Below are positions 1 through 8,365 of a stretch of 64,000 nucleotides of DNA, piece by piece. Source of the stretch: Mucilaginibacter sp. OK098 (GTDB taxonomy: Bacteria > Bacteroidota > Bacteroidia > Sphingobacteriales > Sphingobacteriaceae); contig NZ_FRCM01000008.1 in NCBI RefSeq assembly GCF_900142915.1, positions 306,258-370,257 on the forward strand. The letters run 5' to 3'. Below the pieces are notes generated by a model. It was given only the letters and a program-made list of their open reading frames with translations. It did not search any database and was not told where the DNA came from. A program made the translations under genes and the position numbers. The first letter of the stretch is position 1, and every line of letters starts with the position of its first letter.

Positions 1-1066
1 GATTTTGGGTTGGCGCAGTAATAATCCTTTCAACTATCTTCCTGTTTCCGGTTGCACAAAAACAAATAGCAAGGCGAAAAAATCGTTCTTAACGTTGTTA
101 ATTGTCTCTTCTAAAAGCTCTCCGCAAGCTTCTTATAACTTCTCAATACAGTATCTGTTTCTCCCTCAATTATTATCACTAATGTAATTTACTTACGGGG
201 TGGGGGATAAAACACCTACGCATTATTTAGCCATTTAAGCCTGCAGAAGCCATTATCTTTTTTCGCCACCACTGGATACCACAATATAGGCTTCACTGCA
301 ACAGGGGGCAAATTTAAAAAATAACTAAGTGTATTTACAAAATATAATAAGCAGCCACCTAATCAATGGTAATTAGTCTATAATTTGCATTTTTTTCAAT
401 TAAATAAATCATAAATTAAGATTACATTATTTTAATATTTACCTTATAATCTAATACTTATACAGTTTAACAAAATTAAAAGTTTAACAAAAAGATTGTT
501 TTATAAATTCACAAATACTAATACTTTTAGCTAATAATAACAAACAACACAAATTATCATATCAATTAATTAATAACCAATCAATTATATCATATTAAAT
601 AAAGGTATAGTTTAAACTAAGGTTCTGGATTGCATTTTTGTACTTAGTGTAACCAAAGATTAAATACAGAATTTTAAAAGTTTTAAGATTTATCGCTCAT
701 GTATGCCAAAATAAAAATGCACTGAAAATAAACATGAGTTTTAAGCAAGGAAATTGGCCGGAATTATTTCATAAAATCACCGGAGTAAATTCAATCAAAA
801 CAGAAAAGCATGATAAATACTTTTTGAATCCCGGGTGATCGTTTTGCTTTTCAGCTATCGGCCCGGTTAAAACTTTTGATAGCTTTTTAATTGACCCACC
901 CCACCCGGGAAGCATAAAAAATACGACTTGAAAAATCAATGAATTAATGGCCTCTATTTTTGGCGAAGCAATTTTACCTTCTCTAAATTCCTTCACTGAA
1001 AATTCAACAGATTTTTATTCCACATTAAAAAACCGGATATTGTATTAAATGTTAAACTAAATCATC
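1..1066. other. AT-rich gene-poor stretch
   Basis: No intact gene can be supported here. Positions about 300-720 are extremely AT-rich, with stops in every frame. Two places look faintly coding. Near 60-190 on the minus strand a short frame ends early. Near 734-1047 on the plus strand a frame opens with ATG and then meets two TGA codons. Neither was recognised. The last 60 bases probably carry the promoter of the LapA-domain gene, but no clean TAnnTTTG box was found. Confidence 0.5.
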
Positions 1067-1345
1067 ATGAGAATAAAAACAATTGTTATCATCGTCATCA
1101 CCATACTGCTCACCATTGTGCTGATGCAAAATACCGGCCGGGTTAATTTCGATTTTTTGTGGGCCACATTCTGGATGTCGAAATTAGTTATGCTCTTTTT
1201 TGTAGCGGCCATATCCTTTGTATTGGGGGTGCTGGTTGGCCGGCCAAAAAGGGTTAAGCGCCTAGGTGGTGACTATACCGACCCAAATTTAGACAAAGGA
1301 AATCCCAATACACTAAGCGACGAGGATAAAGAATATATTAATTAG
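1067..1345 (+). CDS. LapA-domain (DUF1049) small membrane protein
   Basis: A 92-residue inner-membrane protein. Two hydrophobic segments (about residues 4-21 and 36-57) flank the short loop NTGRVNFDFLWATF, which is the usual layout of the LapA/DUF1049 family: a hairpin, a glutamine/asparagine-rich turn, and a GRPKR basic stop after the second helix. The hydrophilic tail (residues 60-92) is acidic and looks disordered. In proteobacteria LapA/LapB tune lipopolysaccharide synthesis, but family members in Bacteroidota have no assigned role, so only the membrane topology is inferred. The next gene begins 5 bases downstream, so the two are probably co-transcribed. Confidence 0.8.
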   Translation: MRIKTIVIIVITILLTIVLMQNTGRVNFDFLWATFWMSKLVMLFFVAAISFVLGVLVGRPKRVKRLGGDYTDPNLDKGNPNTLSDEDKEYIN

Positions 1346-1349
1346 TTAT

Positions 1350-2237
1350 ATGAATAAGAGAATAGGATTTATAGGGCTCGGAAACATGGGCATCCCGATG
1401 GCAAAAAATCTAATCAGCGCAGGCTATCAATTACAAGTTTATAACCGCACCATTTCAAAAGCTGACGAGCTTGACAGTACTTCTGTAGTAGCATGCAAAA
1501 CCCCTGCTGAAGCAGCCGATGGTGTGGATATAATTATCACCATGCTGTCGGAAGACGAGATAGTAAAAGAGACAGTTTTGGGAGAGCAGGGGATCCTCAA
1601 AACACTGGCAAAAAACGGCCTTCATATTTCCATGAGCACTATCTCTCCCGACACTGCGCAGCTACTTTCAAAGGAGCATAAAAATGCAGGGAGTCGCTAC
1701 CTTGCCGCGCCGGTATTTGGAAGGCCCGAAGCAGCCGCTGCCAAAAAATTATGGATCTGTATTTCGGGCGATCAGCAGTCGAAAGAAATTGCAAAACCCG
1801 TGCTGGAAAATTTGGGCCAGGGTATATTTGATTTTGGCGAAGATGCCGGCGGAGCGAACGTTGTAAAGGTTGCCGGAAACTTTATGATCATGGCCTCATT
1901 GGAGATGATGGCCGAGGCTTATACCCTTGCCGAAAAGAACGGACTCGACAGATTAAAGGTCGCTGAGTTTTTCGGCGCTACCCTGTTCAATACACCGCTG
2001 TTTCAAAATTATGGAAAGCTTATTGCAGGCAAACAGTACCAGCCGGTAGGCTTCAAATCGAAATTAGGCTATAAGGACGCGCGTATTGCATTTAAACTCT
2101 CTCAGCAAGCCGAGAGTCCAATGCCTATCGTTTCGATCGTCCACAATCGCCTATTAAGCGCCGTTGCAAAAGGCTGGGGAGATACCGACTGGGTTGAAGG
2201 CGTTGGGCGCGGGGTTAGTGAGGATGCAGGCGTTTAA
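1350..2237 (+). CDS. NAD(P)-dependent oxidoreductase, 3-hydroxyisobutyrate dehydrogenase family
   Basis: A 295-residue soluble beta-hydroxyacid dehydrogenase. The Rossmann dinucleotide motif is FIGLGNMGIPMAKN (residues 7-20). The substrate-binding stretch MSTISPDTA (95-103) and the catalytic lysine in GGANVVKVAGN (K173) are both present, followed by the all-helical C-terminal domain. Length matches the family (290-300). The loop PVFGRPEAA replaces the usual PVSGG, which is seen in the GlxR/GLYR1-like branch, so the substrate could be glyoxylate, succinic semialdehyde or another short oxo acid. The exact substrate cannot be read from sequence. It follows the LapA-domain gene by 5 bases and ends convergently with ispE, with a short palindrome between. 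Confidence 0.85.
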   Translation: MNKRIGFIGLGNMGIPMAKNLISAGYQLQVYNRTISKADELDSTSVVACKTPAEAADGVDIIITMLSEDEIVKETVLGEQGILKTLAKNGLHISMSTISPDTAQLLSKEHKNAGSRYLAAPVFGRPEAAAAKKLWICISGDQQSKEIAKPVLENLGQGIFDFGEDAGGANVVKVAGNFMIMASLEMMAEAYTLAEKNGLDRLKVAEFFGATLFNTPLFQNYGKLIAGKQYQPVGFKSKLGYKDARIAFKLSQQAESPMPIVSIVHNRLLSAVAKGWGDTDWVEGVGRGVSEDAGV

Positions 2238-2269
2238 TTTCGGAAGTCGGATGTTCGATTTCCGAAATC
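2237..2269. repeat. Short palindromic intergenic repeat (TTCGGATGTTCGA word)
   Basis: Between the convergent oxidoreductase and ispE genes the arms ATTTCGGAA and TTCCGAAAT face each other around the word GTCGGATGTTCGA. The same word recurs near 10818-10845 and in both arms at 18308-18383, so this is a dispersed repeat. It could also act as a weak bidirectional terminator stem, although there is no T-tract. Confidence 0.55.
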
Positions 2270-3065
2270 AATAAAACACCTGGTTATCCTCTTCCAGTCC
2301 ACTTAAATCCGGTGTTTTATCAAAGATGCCAAAAACTGAGGCTCCGCTCCCGCTCATGCTGGCGTATAGGGCACCAGCTTCGTACAATGCAGCCTTTACA
2401 CCTCTTATCTCAGGGTGGTCTTTAAATATAGATGCTTCAAAATCGTTTTTAATATATTTTCTCCATTCGGTAATAGGTTCATAGATCAGATCCATCAACG
2501 ACTCTTTAACCGGAGCTGGTTTTACCCCGCGATAAGCTTCGGCAGTTGAGATCTGAACCGGCGGCATTACCAGGATTATTTGATATTTTGAAAGGTCAAG
2601 TCTTACGGGTTCAAATTCATCTCCTATCTCAAAAGCAAACACGGGTTTGTTCTGGATAAAAAAGGCACAGTCGGCGCCAAGCTTCCGGGCGTAGTTGATC
2701 ATTTGTGCATCGGTCATCCCCAAATTGAAATTTTGATTTATGAGGCGGATAAAAAAAGCAGCATCTGATGATCCGCCGCCAAGCCCCGCTCCTATTGGAA
2801 TATGTTTGTGCAAATGAATTTTAACGGGCGGCAGGTCGAAATCTTTTTTTAGCAGGTGATATCCTTTAATGCAAAGGTTATCCTCCATCCTTCCCGGGAT
2901 CTCCAGGCCGGACGATTCAAAGCTTAATTCGTCGGCAACAACAATTTCCAGGGCATCCTTTATGTTTACCGGGTAAAAAATAGTTTCCAGGTTATGGTAA
3001 CCATCATCCCGGCGGTTAATTACGTTAAGGCCTATGTTTATTTTTGCGTTGGGAAATGTTATCAT
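2268..3065 (-). CDS. ispE: 4-diphosphocytidyl-2-C-methyl-D-erythritol kinase
   Basis: A GHMP kinase of 265 residues that phosphorylates the 2-hydroxyl of CDP-methylerythritol with ATP in the MEP route to isoprenoids. The N-terminal substrate lysine lies in PNAKINIGLNV (K8). The glycine-rich ATP loop PIGAGLGGGSSDAA is at residues 90-103, and the catalytic aspartate lies in LGADCAFF (D132). The C-terminal GHMP motif YASMSGSGASVFG is present. Length is slightly short of the E. coli enzyme (283) but all motifs are intact. It is transcribed alone on the minus strand and its start codon abuts the left arm of a long repeat pair upstream of thyA. Confidence 0.96.
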   Translation of the reverse strand: MITFPNAKINIGLNVINRRDDGYHNLETIFYPVNIKDALEIVVADELSFESSGLEIPGRMEDNLCIKGYHLLKKDFDLPPVKIHLHKHIPIGAGLGGGSSDAAFFIRLINQNFNLGMTDAQMINYARKLGADCAFFIQNKPVFAFEIGDEFEPVRLDLSKYQIILVMPPVQISTAEAYRGVKPAPVKESLMDLIYEPITEWRKYIKNDFEASIFKDHPEIRGVKAALYEAGALYASMSGSGASVFGIFDKTPDLSGLEEDNQVFY

Positions 3066-3073
3066 TTGTTGGT

Positions 3074-3105
3074 GTTAGTTGATTGGGTTGATTAAGTTGA
3101 ACAAC
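3074..3105. repeat. Word-repeat arm (GTTGATT word), left arm
   Basis: This arm is built from near-tandem copies of GTTGATT/GTTGATTAAG. It lies 9 bases upstream of the ispE start. Its reverse complement is found at 3490-3529, just before thyA, so the two arms could pair across about 385 bases. The same words return at 11797-11885 next to fbaA. Confidence 0.6.
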
Positions 3106-3176
3106 GCCCCAGCGGCTGTATCCAATGTCATTAAGTTAAGAGAACGTTGGTTATAACTAACCACATAGCACGTCCA

Positions 3177-3266
3177 GTAGCCCCACCTAAATCCTCCCCG
3201 GTAGGGAGGACTTAAAAAGCGCGAAGCTAAAGTCTCCCCAACCGGTGGAGATTTAGAGGGGGCTAC
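3177..3266. repeat. Palindromic intergenic element with two inner hairpins
   Basis: The outer ends GTAGCCCC-acc-TAAATC and GATTTA-gag-GGGGCTAC are inverted with a few mismatches. Inside lie two smaller palindromes, CTCCCCGGTAGGGAG and TCTCCCCAACCGGTGGAGA. Similar GC-rich CTCCCC...GGGGAG units are, from memory, common intergenic repeats in Bacteroidota, so this is probably a non-autonomous repeat rather than a gene-specific regulator. Confidence 0.55.
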
Positions 3267-3397
3267 CACACTTTGGGGGAGAATCATATTTGTGTTACCC
3301 CTTAAATTATTGACACTGCAGGCTGCGTCCTCACTGTGTGCACCTTTTGCCGCAAAGTTATTATGTTATTTGTGATTAGGAATGATTAACAAACCTG

Positions 3398-3405
3398 TAT
3401 TTTTG
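3398..3405 (+). promoter_or_regulatory. Possible -7 box of thyA promoter
   Basis: TATTTTTG matches the Bacteroidota -7 consensus TAnnTTTG. The nearest upstream TTG is 25 bases away rather than about 19, so the match is partial. Transcription from here would give a leader of about 120 bases containing the right word-repeat arm. Confidence 0.35.
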
Positions 3406-3489
3406 CACATTCTTAGGATAGCCAAATAAGATTATTTTTATTTGTATTTATTTCTGTTGATTGAAAAGGCGTAGGTGTTGTTGTAAGAA

Positions 3490-3529
3490 CTTAATCAACC
3501 TAATCCAACCCAATCAACTTAATCAACTC
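3490..3529. repeat. Word-repeat arm (AATCAAC word), right arm before thyA
   Basis: This is the reverse complement of the arm at 3074-3105. It consists of repeats of AATCAACTT / AATCCAACC and ends 5 bases before the thyA start codon, so it occupies the translation initiation region. Confidence 0.6.
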
Positions 3530-3534
3530 AAAAA

Positions 3535-4356
3535 ATGAAACAGTATCTCGACCTGATGAGCCATGTTATGGAAACCGGCGCTCAAAAACATGACCGTACC
3601 GGAACCGGAACCTTAAGTGTATTTGGTTACCAGATGCGTTTTAACCTTCAGGATGGCTTCCCGATGGTGACCACTAAAAAGCTGCACCTAAAATCTATCA
3701 TTCATGAGCTGATCTGGTTTTTGAGCGGAGATACCAATATAAAATATTTAAAAGATAACGGCGTGCGCATTTGGGACGAGTGGGCTGATGCTGAAGGCAA
3801 TCTTGGCCCGGTTTACGGTTACCAATGGCGATCGTGGCCAAAACCGGATGGCGGACACATTGACCAGATAACCCAGGTTGTAAATCAAATTAAAACCAAT
3901 CCGGATTCACGCCGGATGATGGTGTCGGCATGGAACGTTGCTGATGTTAACCAGATGGCTTTGCCGCCATGCCATAGTCTGTTTCAATTTTATGTAGAGC
4001 CCTCCAACCCTCTGAAAGGAGAGAAACGTGGTAAACTATCTTGCCAGCTTTATCAAAGGAGTGCGGATATATTTTTAGGTGTTCCTTTTAACATTGCTTC
4101 ATATGCTTTGCTTACCATGATGATGGCCCAGGTCTGCGACCTTGACTACGGCGACTTTGTTCACACGTTTGGCGATGCCCACATTTATAACAACCACCTG
4201 GAGCAGGCACAGCTGCAATTAAGCCGTGAACCACGCCCCTTGCCAACCATGAAGATCAATCCTGATGTAAAAGATATTTTTCAATTTAAGTTTGAAGATT
4301 TTGAACTGGAGAATTATGATCCGTGGCCGCATATTAAGGCGACCGTGGCAGTTTAA
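3535..4356 (+). CDS. thyA: Thymidylate synthase
   Basis: This enzyme makes dTMP from dUMP with methylene-tetrahydrofolate, producing dihydrofolate for the adjacent folA product. The catalytic cysteine is C146 in ALPPCHSLFQF. The phosphate-binding arginines are in DSRRMMVSAWN (124-134), the folate-proximal motif WFLSGDTN is at 61-68, and HTFGDAHIYNNH is present near the C-terminus. The protein has 273 residues against 264 in E. coli. The difference is an insertion of about nine residues (SNPLKGEKR) between FQFYV and GKLSCQLYQRS, a loop position known to vary in the family. The ATG start is preceded by the word-repeat arm. Confidence 0.97.
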   Translation: MKQYLDLMSHVMETGAQKHDRTGTGTLSVFGYQMRFNLQDGFPMVTTKKLHLKSIIHELIWFLSGDTNIKYLKDNGVRIWDEWADAEGNLGPVYGYQWRSWPKPDGGHIDQITQVVNQIKTNPDSRRMMVSAWNVADVNQMALPPCHSLFQFYVEPSNPLKGEKRGKLSCQLYQRSADIFLGVPFNIASYALLTMMMAQVCDLDYGDFVHTFGDAHIYNNHLEQAQLQLSREPRPLPTMKINPDVKDIFQFKFEDFELENYDPWPHIKATVAV

Positions 4357-4370
4357 AAGAAATCTGCCTG

Positions 4371-4516
4371 ACGGCATTGCGAGGAACGAAGCAAACCCTG
4401 CACATGCTAATCATGAAACGAAAAGCTATATGTTGATCAAAAGGCTTTAGCTCATGATTTGCATAAGGTCCATTGATTGTCCTGCGAAGAGATTGCTTCG
4501 TTCCTCGCAAGGACGG
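4371..4516. repeat. Inverted repeat element with GAGGAACGAAGCAA ends
   Basis: The arms at 4371-4394 and 4493-4516 share an 18-base perfect inverted core (TTGCGAGGAACGAAGCAA and its complement). A second inner pair, ATGCTAATCATGA / TCATGATTTGCAT, has one mismatch. The whole 146-base element can fold as one long interrupted hairpin in the thyA-folA gap. From memory, the GAGGAACGAAGCAA word is a widespread intergenic repeat in Bacteroidota. Confidence 0.65.
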
Positions 4517-4548
4517 AATTGTTGAAACATTTATATTAATTTAATTCA

Positions 4549-5031
4549 ATGACGATAACGATAGTAGTAGCCATTTCCGAAAACCACGCCATTGGTAAAG
4601 ACAATAAATTATTATGGTATCTGCCTAAAGACCTTAAACACTTTAAAGAGATAACCACTGGCGGTACCGTAATAATGGGTCGTAAAACTTATGAGTCGGT
4701 AGGCAAACCGCTGCCTAACCGCCGCAACATTATAATTACCCGGCAAGCCATAACTATTGAAGGCTGCGAAGTGGTAAATTCAATTGAAGCTGCCATTGCT
4801 CTTTGTAAAACCGAAGAAGAAGTATTTATTGTTGGCGGGGCCGAGATCTATAAACAGGCTATGCACCTCACAGATCGGATCTATCTCACCATCGTTCACA
4901 AACAATTTGATGGCGACAGCTTTTTCCCTGAAATTGATTTGCATGAATGGAAAGAAGTTTTCCGCGAGGATCATCAGCCCGATGAGAAAAATTTATTGCC
5001 TTACTCATTCATTACCTATGAGCGGGGGTGA
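4549..5031 (+). CDS. folA: Dihydrofolate reductase
   Basis: This 160-residue enzyme reduces dihydrofolate to tetrahydrofolate with NADPH, recycling the dihydrofolate that ThyA produces. The Met20-loop equivalent GKDNKLLWYLPKDLKHFK (residues 16-33) holds W23 and the catalytic acid D28. The NADPH motifs MGRKTYESVG and FIVGGAEIYKQA are both intact. Length matches chromosomal DHFRs (about 160). It lies 192 bases after thyA, separated by a long inverted repeat, so the two may be one transcription unit. Its stop codon is directly followed by a word-repeat arm. Confidence 0.96.
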   Translation: MTITIVVAISENHAIGKDNKLLWYLPKDLKHFKEITTGGTVIMGRKTYESVGKPLPNRRNIIITRQAITIEGCEVVNSIEAAIALCKTEEEVFIVGGAEIYKQAMHLTDRIYLTIVHKQFDGDSFFPEIDLHEWKEVFREDHQPDEKNLLPYSFITYERG

Positions 5032-5072
5032 AAAGAGGTAAAAGGAGAAAGGTTAAAGGCAAAAGGTCAGAA
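5031..5072. repeat. Word-repeat arm (AAAGGT word), left arm
   Basis: This arm consists of repeats of GGTAAAAGG / GGTTAAAGG and starts at the folA stop codon. Its reverse complement is at 5159-5197. The same words form the arms at 21610-21731 near yajC. Confidence 0.55.
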
Positions 5073-5158
5073 ATATTCCGGTTTTTTATTTAAACGAGAA
5101 AAAACTTACAACTTCGCATATATTTATCGATTCTGATAATCAAATAGTTACACAAAAA

Positions 5159-5197
5159 ACCTTTCGCCATTTACCTTTAACCCTTAACCTTCTGAAC
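5159..5197. repeat. Word-repeat arm (ACCTTT word), right arm
   Basis: This arm consists of CCTTTAACC / TTAACCTT words complementary to 5031-5072. The pair spans about 167 bases between folA and secDF and may form a hairpin in read-through transcripts. Confidence 0.55.
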
Positions 5198-5235
5198 TGT
5201 TTTAAATTAAAAATTTCATGCTTAGGAAATTTTAT

Positions 5236-5243
5236 TAGATTTG
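5236..5243 (+). promoter_or_regulatory. Probable -7 box of secDF promoter
   Basis: TAGATTTG fits TAnnTTTG and lies 53 bases before the secDF start. No good TTG is found about 19 bases upstream, so only the -7 element is supported. Confidence 0.4.
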
Positions 5244-5295
5244 CCGTCTTATTTAAAATGCTTATAAACTAATTAATTACATATTTTAATTCACA

Positions 5296-8283
5296 ATGCA
5301 AGGTAAAGGGGTTGTTAAATTTTTCGCCATATTGATGGCTGTTGTATGTATATACCAGCTTTCATTTACTTGGGTCGCCCATAAAGTTGAAAATGATGCG
5401 CAGGTGTACGCAAAAGGTGATACCGCAAAAGTAACGGCGTACCTGGATTCAATTTCAACACAACCGGTGTATCCGCTTTTAAAGCACAATTTTCAATACG
5501 TTAAACAAAGGGAGCTTGCCCTTGGTTTGGACCTTAAGGGTGGTATGAGTGTAACCATGCAGATCTCGTTGAACGAACTGGTAAAAAAATTATCAAATAA
5601 CAACCAGGATCCGGCATTTAACCAGGCATTGGCTGCAGCTACAGTTGATGGTGTAACCAGTCAACAGGATTACATCACCTTATTTGTTAATGAGTACGAA
5701 AAGATCAATCCTAATGGAAAGCTTGCCGCCATCTTTTCAACCAAAGACAACCAGGATCACATTAAGTTTAATGCAAGCAACAGCGAAGTTCAAAGCTACC
5801 TGAAAGATCAGGCAAGCGTGGCTGTGCAACAATCATACACCATTTTAAATACCCGTATTGACCAGTTTGGTGTTGCTAATGCCAACATCCAATTACAAAA
5901 AGGTAGTGACCGCATCTTAATTGAGCTGCCGGGTGTAAAAGAACCTGAACGTGTTCGTAAACTTTTATCAGGTACGGCAAAACTGGAATTTTATCAAACT
6001 TATGATAACAGCCAGGTTTACCCGCTGCTGACTAATATAAACGGTTTAATTGCAGCAAAAATAAAGGCATCTAAAAAAGATACTACAAAAGCAGTAAAAG
6101 CAACAGATGCTAAAACAACTGCTGCTGTAAAAGCAGACACCTCTAAAAAGGGAGCTGCTTTATCATTACTGAACAAGGTTCAGAAAAATGCCGGTAAAGA
6201 TACATCAGCCTTAGGTGCAAAATCACAGTTTGCTGATCAGTACCCGCTGTTCACTGTTTTAAAGCCACAGATGTACCAGGGACAAAACGGACAAGGTGAA
6301 CTTGCGCGCGGCCCTATTGTTGGCCGTGCTGAAGCGAAAGATACTACACAGGTTAACAAATACCTGCGCAGCCCCGAGGTTAGAACTGTAATACCACAAA
6401 GCATGAAATTCCTTTGGTCAGTAAAACCACAGGACAAAACAAAAATATTTGAGCTGTACGCTATAAAATTAGTTGGCGCTGAAAACGGGCCTGTGCTTGC
6501 AGGTGATGTGATTAATGATGCCCATAATGATGTTGACCAAAAAGGCAGCCCTGAAGTTGTTATGGTTATGAACTCAGATGGGGCTCAAAAATGGCGTACC
6601 GTAACTGCTGAAGCTGCTGCTGATGTAAACAATAAACAATCAATAGCCATTGTGCTGGATGATAACGTTTATTCAGCTCCGGTTGTACAAAACGAAATAG
6701 CTGGCGGGATTTCTTCAATTTCAGGGAACTTTACCGTTGAAGAAGCAAAAGATTTAGCCAACGTATTAAAAGCAGGCCGCTTACCTGCTCCGGCACATAT
6801 TGTTGCTGAAGCTGTGGTTGGCCCGTCATTGGGTCAGGAATCCATCAATGCAGGCTTGCTATCAAGTCTTGTAGGCTTGTTGGTAGTGCTGGTATTCATG
6901 ATAGCTTATTACAATCGTGCCGGTACAGTAGCTGTTGTGGCGGTTGTAATTAACATCTTCTTTTTAATGGGTGTATTAACCAGCCTTGGGGCTGTGTTAA
7001 CCATGCCGGGTGTTGCGGGTATAGTGCTCACCTTAGGTATCTCGGTTGATGCTAACGTGTTGATCTATGAACGTGTGCGGGAGGAGTTGGCTTTGGGTAA
7101 ATCTTTAAGGATTGCCGTTGCCGATGGATTCAAACATGCGTTGTCATCTATTCTCGATTCAAACATAAGTACTTTCTTAACCGGTTTAATCCTGTTTACT
7201 TTCGGTACAGGGCCTATCCAGGGTTTTGCAATCACTTTAATGATAGGTATTGCTACTTCACTGTTCTGCTCATTGCTAATATCAAGGCTGATATTTGAAT
7301 ACATGCTTGAAAAAGGTTGGGATATTAAATTCTCAAACCCATGGAGTTCACATACCTTCAAAAATGCTAATTACGCCTTCGTAAAAAACCGTTTCAAATT
7401 CTACATATTCTCAAGCGCTTTTATTATTGCCGGTTTTATTTCAATGGGAATACAAGGCTTTAATTATGGCGTTGACTTTGTGGGAGGCCGTACTTATGTA
7501 ATGAGGTTCGCTACGAAGGACGTAAGTACCGAAACCGTACGTAAAATTGTTGATAAAAATTTAGGTGAAGGTAACGAGGTTAAAACTTTTGGTACCGACA
7601 TTAGCATTACAACCAAATACCTGCGCGACAAAGATTCACCAACAGCCGATGCTGAAGTACAAACAGCTTTAATAAATGCATTAAATACCAACCCGGCAAC
7701 GCATGTTACCGCGAAAAGTATAATGAATTATCAAAAAGTTGTTCCCACTATAGCAAACGGTCTTAAAAGGTCTGCCGCTTTAACGGTAATATTTGCCATC
7801 ATTATTATTTCGGCTTATATATTGATCCGTTTCCGCAAATGGCAGTTTAGTTTGGGTGCGATGTTTGCAACTGCACACGATGCCTTAATGGTATTAGCAT
7901 TCTTCTCTATATTTAAGGATGTGCTTCCTTTCTCGCTTGATATCGACCAGTCGTTTATTGCGGCGATATTAACGGTAATAGGTTATTCAATTAACGATAC
8001 AGTTGTAGTATTTGACCGGATCCGGGAGTTCCTTAACCTGCACCATGCAAAAACTGATGATCCGAAAACAGTAATTAACGATGCGATCAATAATACGTTG
8101 AGCCGTACCATTATTACCGCTTTAACAGTGGTATTAATATTGCTGGTATTATTCATCTTCGGTGGCGATACTATCCGCGGGTTCTCGTTTGCATTGTTGA
8201 TCGGTGTGTGTTTCGGTACATACTCGTCAATCTGTGTGGCAACACCGATAATCATCGACTTTGGAAAGAAAGATCTTAGATAA
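5296..8283 (+). CDS. secDF: Protein translocase SecDF (fused SecD and SecF)
   Basis: A 995-residue RND-type membrane protein that uses the proton gradient to help SecYEG export proteins. The SecD half has an N-terminal transmembrane anchor (about 7-26), the conserved GLDLKGGMSVTMQ (77-89) opening the first periplasmic domain, and six membrane helices including GVAGIVLTLGISVDANVLIYERVREEL. The SecF half starts near residue 690 with a GVDFVGGR motif at about 725 and ends with SINDTVVVFDRIREF. Separate SecD and SecF are usual in proteobacteria; the fusion is usual in Bacteroidota. A Lys/Ala/Thr-rich low-complexity insert (about 255-300) lies in the periplasmic part. YajC, a usual partner, is encoded about 14 kb away. 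Confidence 0.96.
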   Translation: MQGKGVVKFFAILMAVVCIYQLSFTWVAHKVENDAQVYAKGDTAKVTAYLDSISTQPVYPLLKHNFQYVKQRELALGLDLKGGMSVTMQISLNELVKKLSNNNQDPAFNQALAAATVDGVTSQQDYITLFVNEYEKINPNGKLAAIFSTKDNQDHIKFNASNSEVQSYLKDQASVAVQQSYTILNTRIDQFGVANANIQLQKGSDRILIELPGVKEPERVRKLLSGTAKLEFYQTYDNSQVYPLLTNINGLIAAKIKASKKDTTKAVKATDAKTTAAVKADTSKKGAALSLLNKVQKNAGKDTSALGAKSQFADQYPLFTVLKPQMYQGQNGQGELARGPIVGRAEAKDTTQVNKYLRSPEVRTVIPQSMKFLWSVKPQDKTKIFELYAIKLVGAENGPVLAGDVINDAHNDVDQKGSPEVVMVMNSDGAQKWRTVTAEAAADVNNKQSIAIVLDDNVYSAPVVQNEIAGGISSISGNFTVEEAKDLANVLKAGRLPAPAHIVAEAVVGPSLGQESINAGLLSSLVGLLVVLVFMIAYYNRAGTVAVVAVVINIFFLMGVLTSLGAVLTMPGVAGIVLTLGISVDANVLIYERVREELALGKSLRIAVADGFKHALSSILDSNISTFLTGLILFTFGTGPIQGFAITLMIGIATSLFCSLLISRLIFEYMLEKGWDIKFSNPWSSHTFKNANYAFVKNRFKFYIFSSAFIIAGFISMGIQGFNYGVDFVGGRTYVMRFATKDVSTETVRKIVDKNLGEGNEVKTFGTDISITTKYLRDKDSPTADAEVQTALINALNTNPATHVTAKSIMNYQKVVPTIANGLKRSAALTVIFAIIIISAYILIRFRKWQFSLGAMFATAHDALMVLAFFSIFKDVLPFSLDIDQSFIAAILTVIGYSINDTVVVFDRIREFLNLHHAKTDDPKTVINDAINNTLSRTIITALTVVLILLVLFIFGGDTIRGFSFALLIGVCFGTYSSICVATPIIIDFGKKDLR

Positions 8284-8301
8284 ATAAAAAATAATTTATT
8301 G

Positions 8302-8333
8302 AAAGGCTCCAAAGAACATTTGGGGCCTTTTTT
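8302..8333 (+). terminator. Rho-independent terminator of secDF
   Basis: The stem AAAGGCTCCAAA / TTTGGGGCCTTT (one G-U pair) encloses the loop GAACA and is followed by a T run. The right arm contains the -33 TTG of the next promoter. Confidence 0.85.
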
Positions 8334-8349
8334 GTTTCATATATATTTG
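8320..8349 (+). promoter_or_regulatory. Bacteroidota sigma promoter of ndh
   Basis: TTG (8320-8322), 19 bases, then TATATTTG (8342-8349) matches the TTG-N19-TAnnTTTG consensus exactly. The leader to the ATG at 8366 is about 10 bases. The -33 box lies inside the secDF terminator stem. Confidence 0.75.
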
Positions 8350-8365
8350 TAAACACAACCCTAAC

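Larger units (their letters stand above)
3066..3534. other. Intergenic stretch between divergent ispE and thyA
   Basis: No gene is supported in these 469 bases. They contain an outer pair of inverted word-repeat arms, an inner palindromic element at 3177-3266, and a TATTTTTG -7-like box at 3398-3405. The apparent 70-codon minus-strand frame over the inner element is composed of the repeat itself and is not believable as a gene. Confidence 0.6.

Noticed and set aside
734..1047. TGA read as tryptophan or selenocysteine in the interrupted frame
   Set aside because: All real genes in the window use the standard code and no selenocysteine insertion element was seen; decay is simpler.
3075..3287. 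A 70-codon minus-strand frame next to ispE
   Set aside because: It is made of intergenic repeat sequence with no family features.
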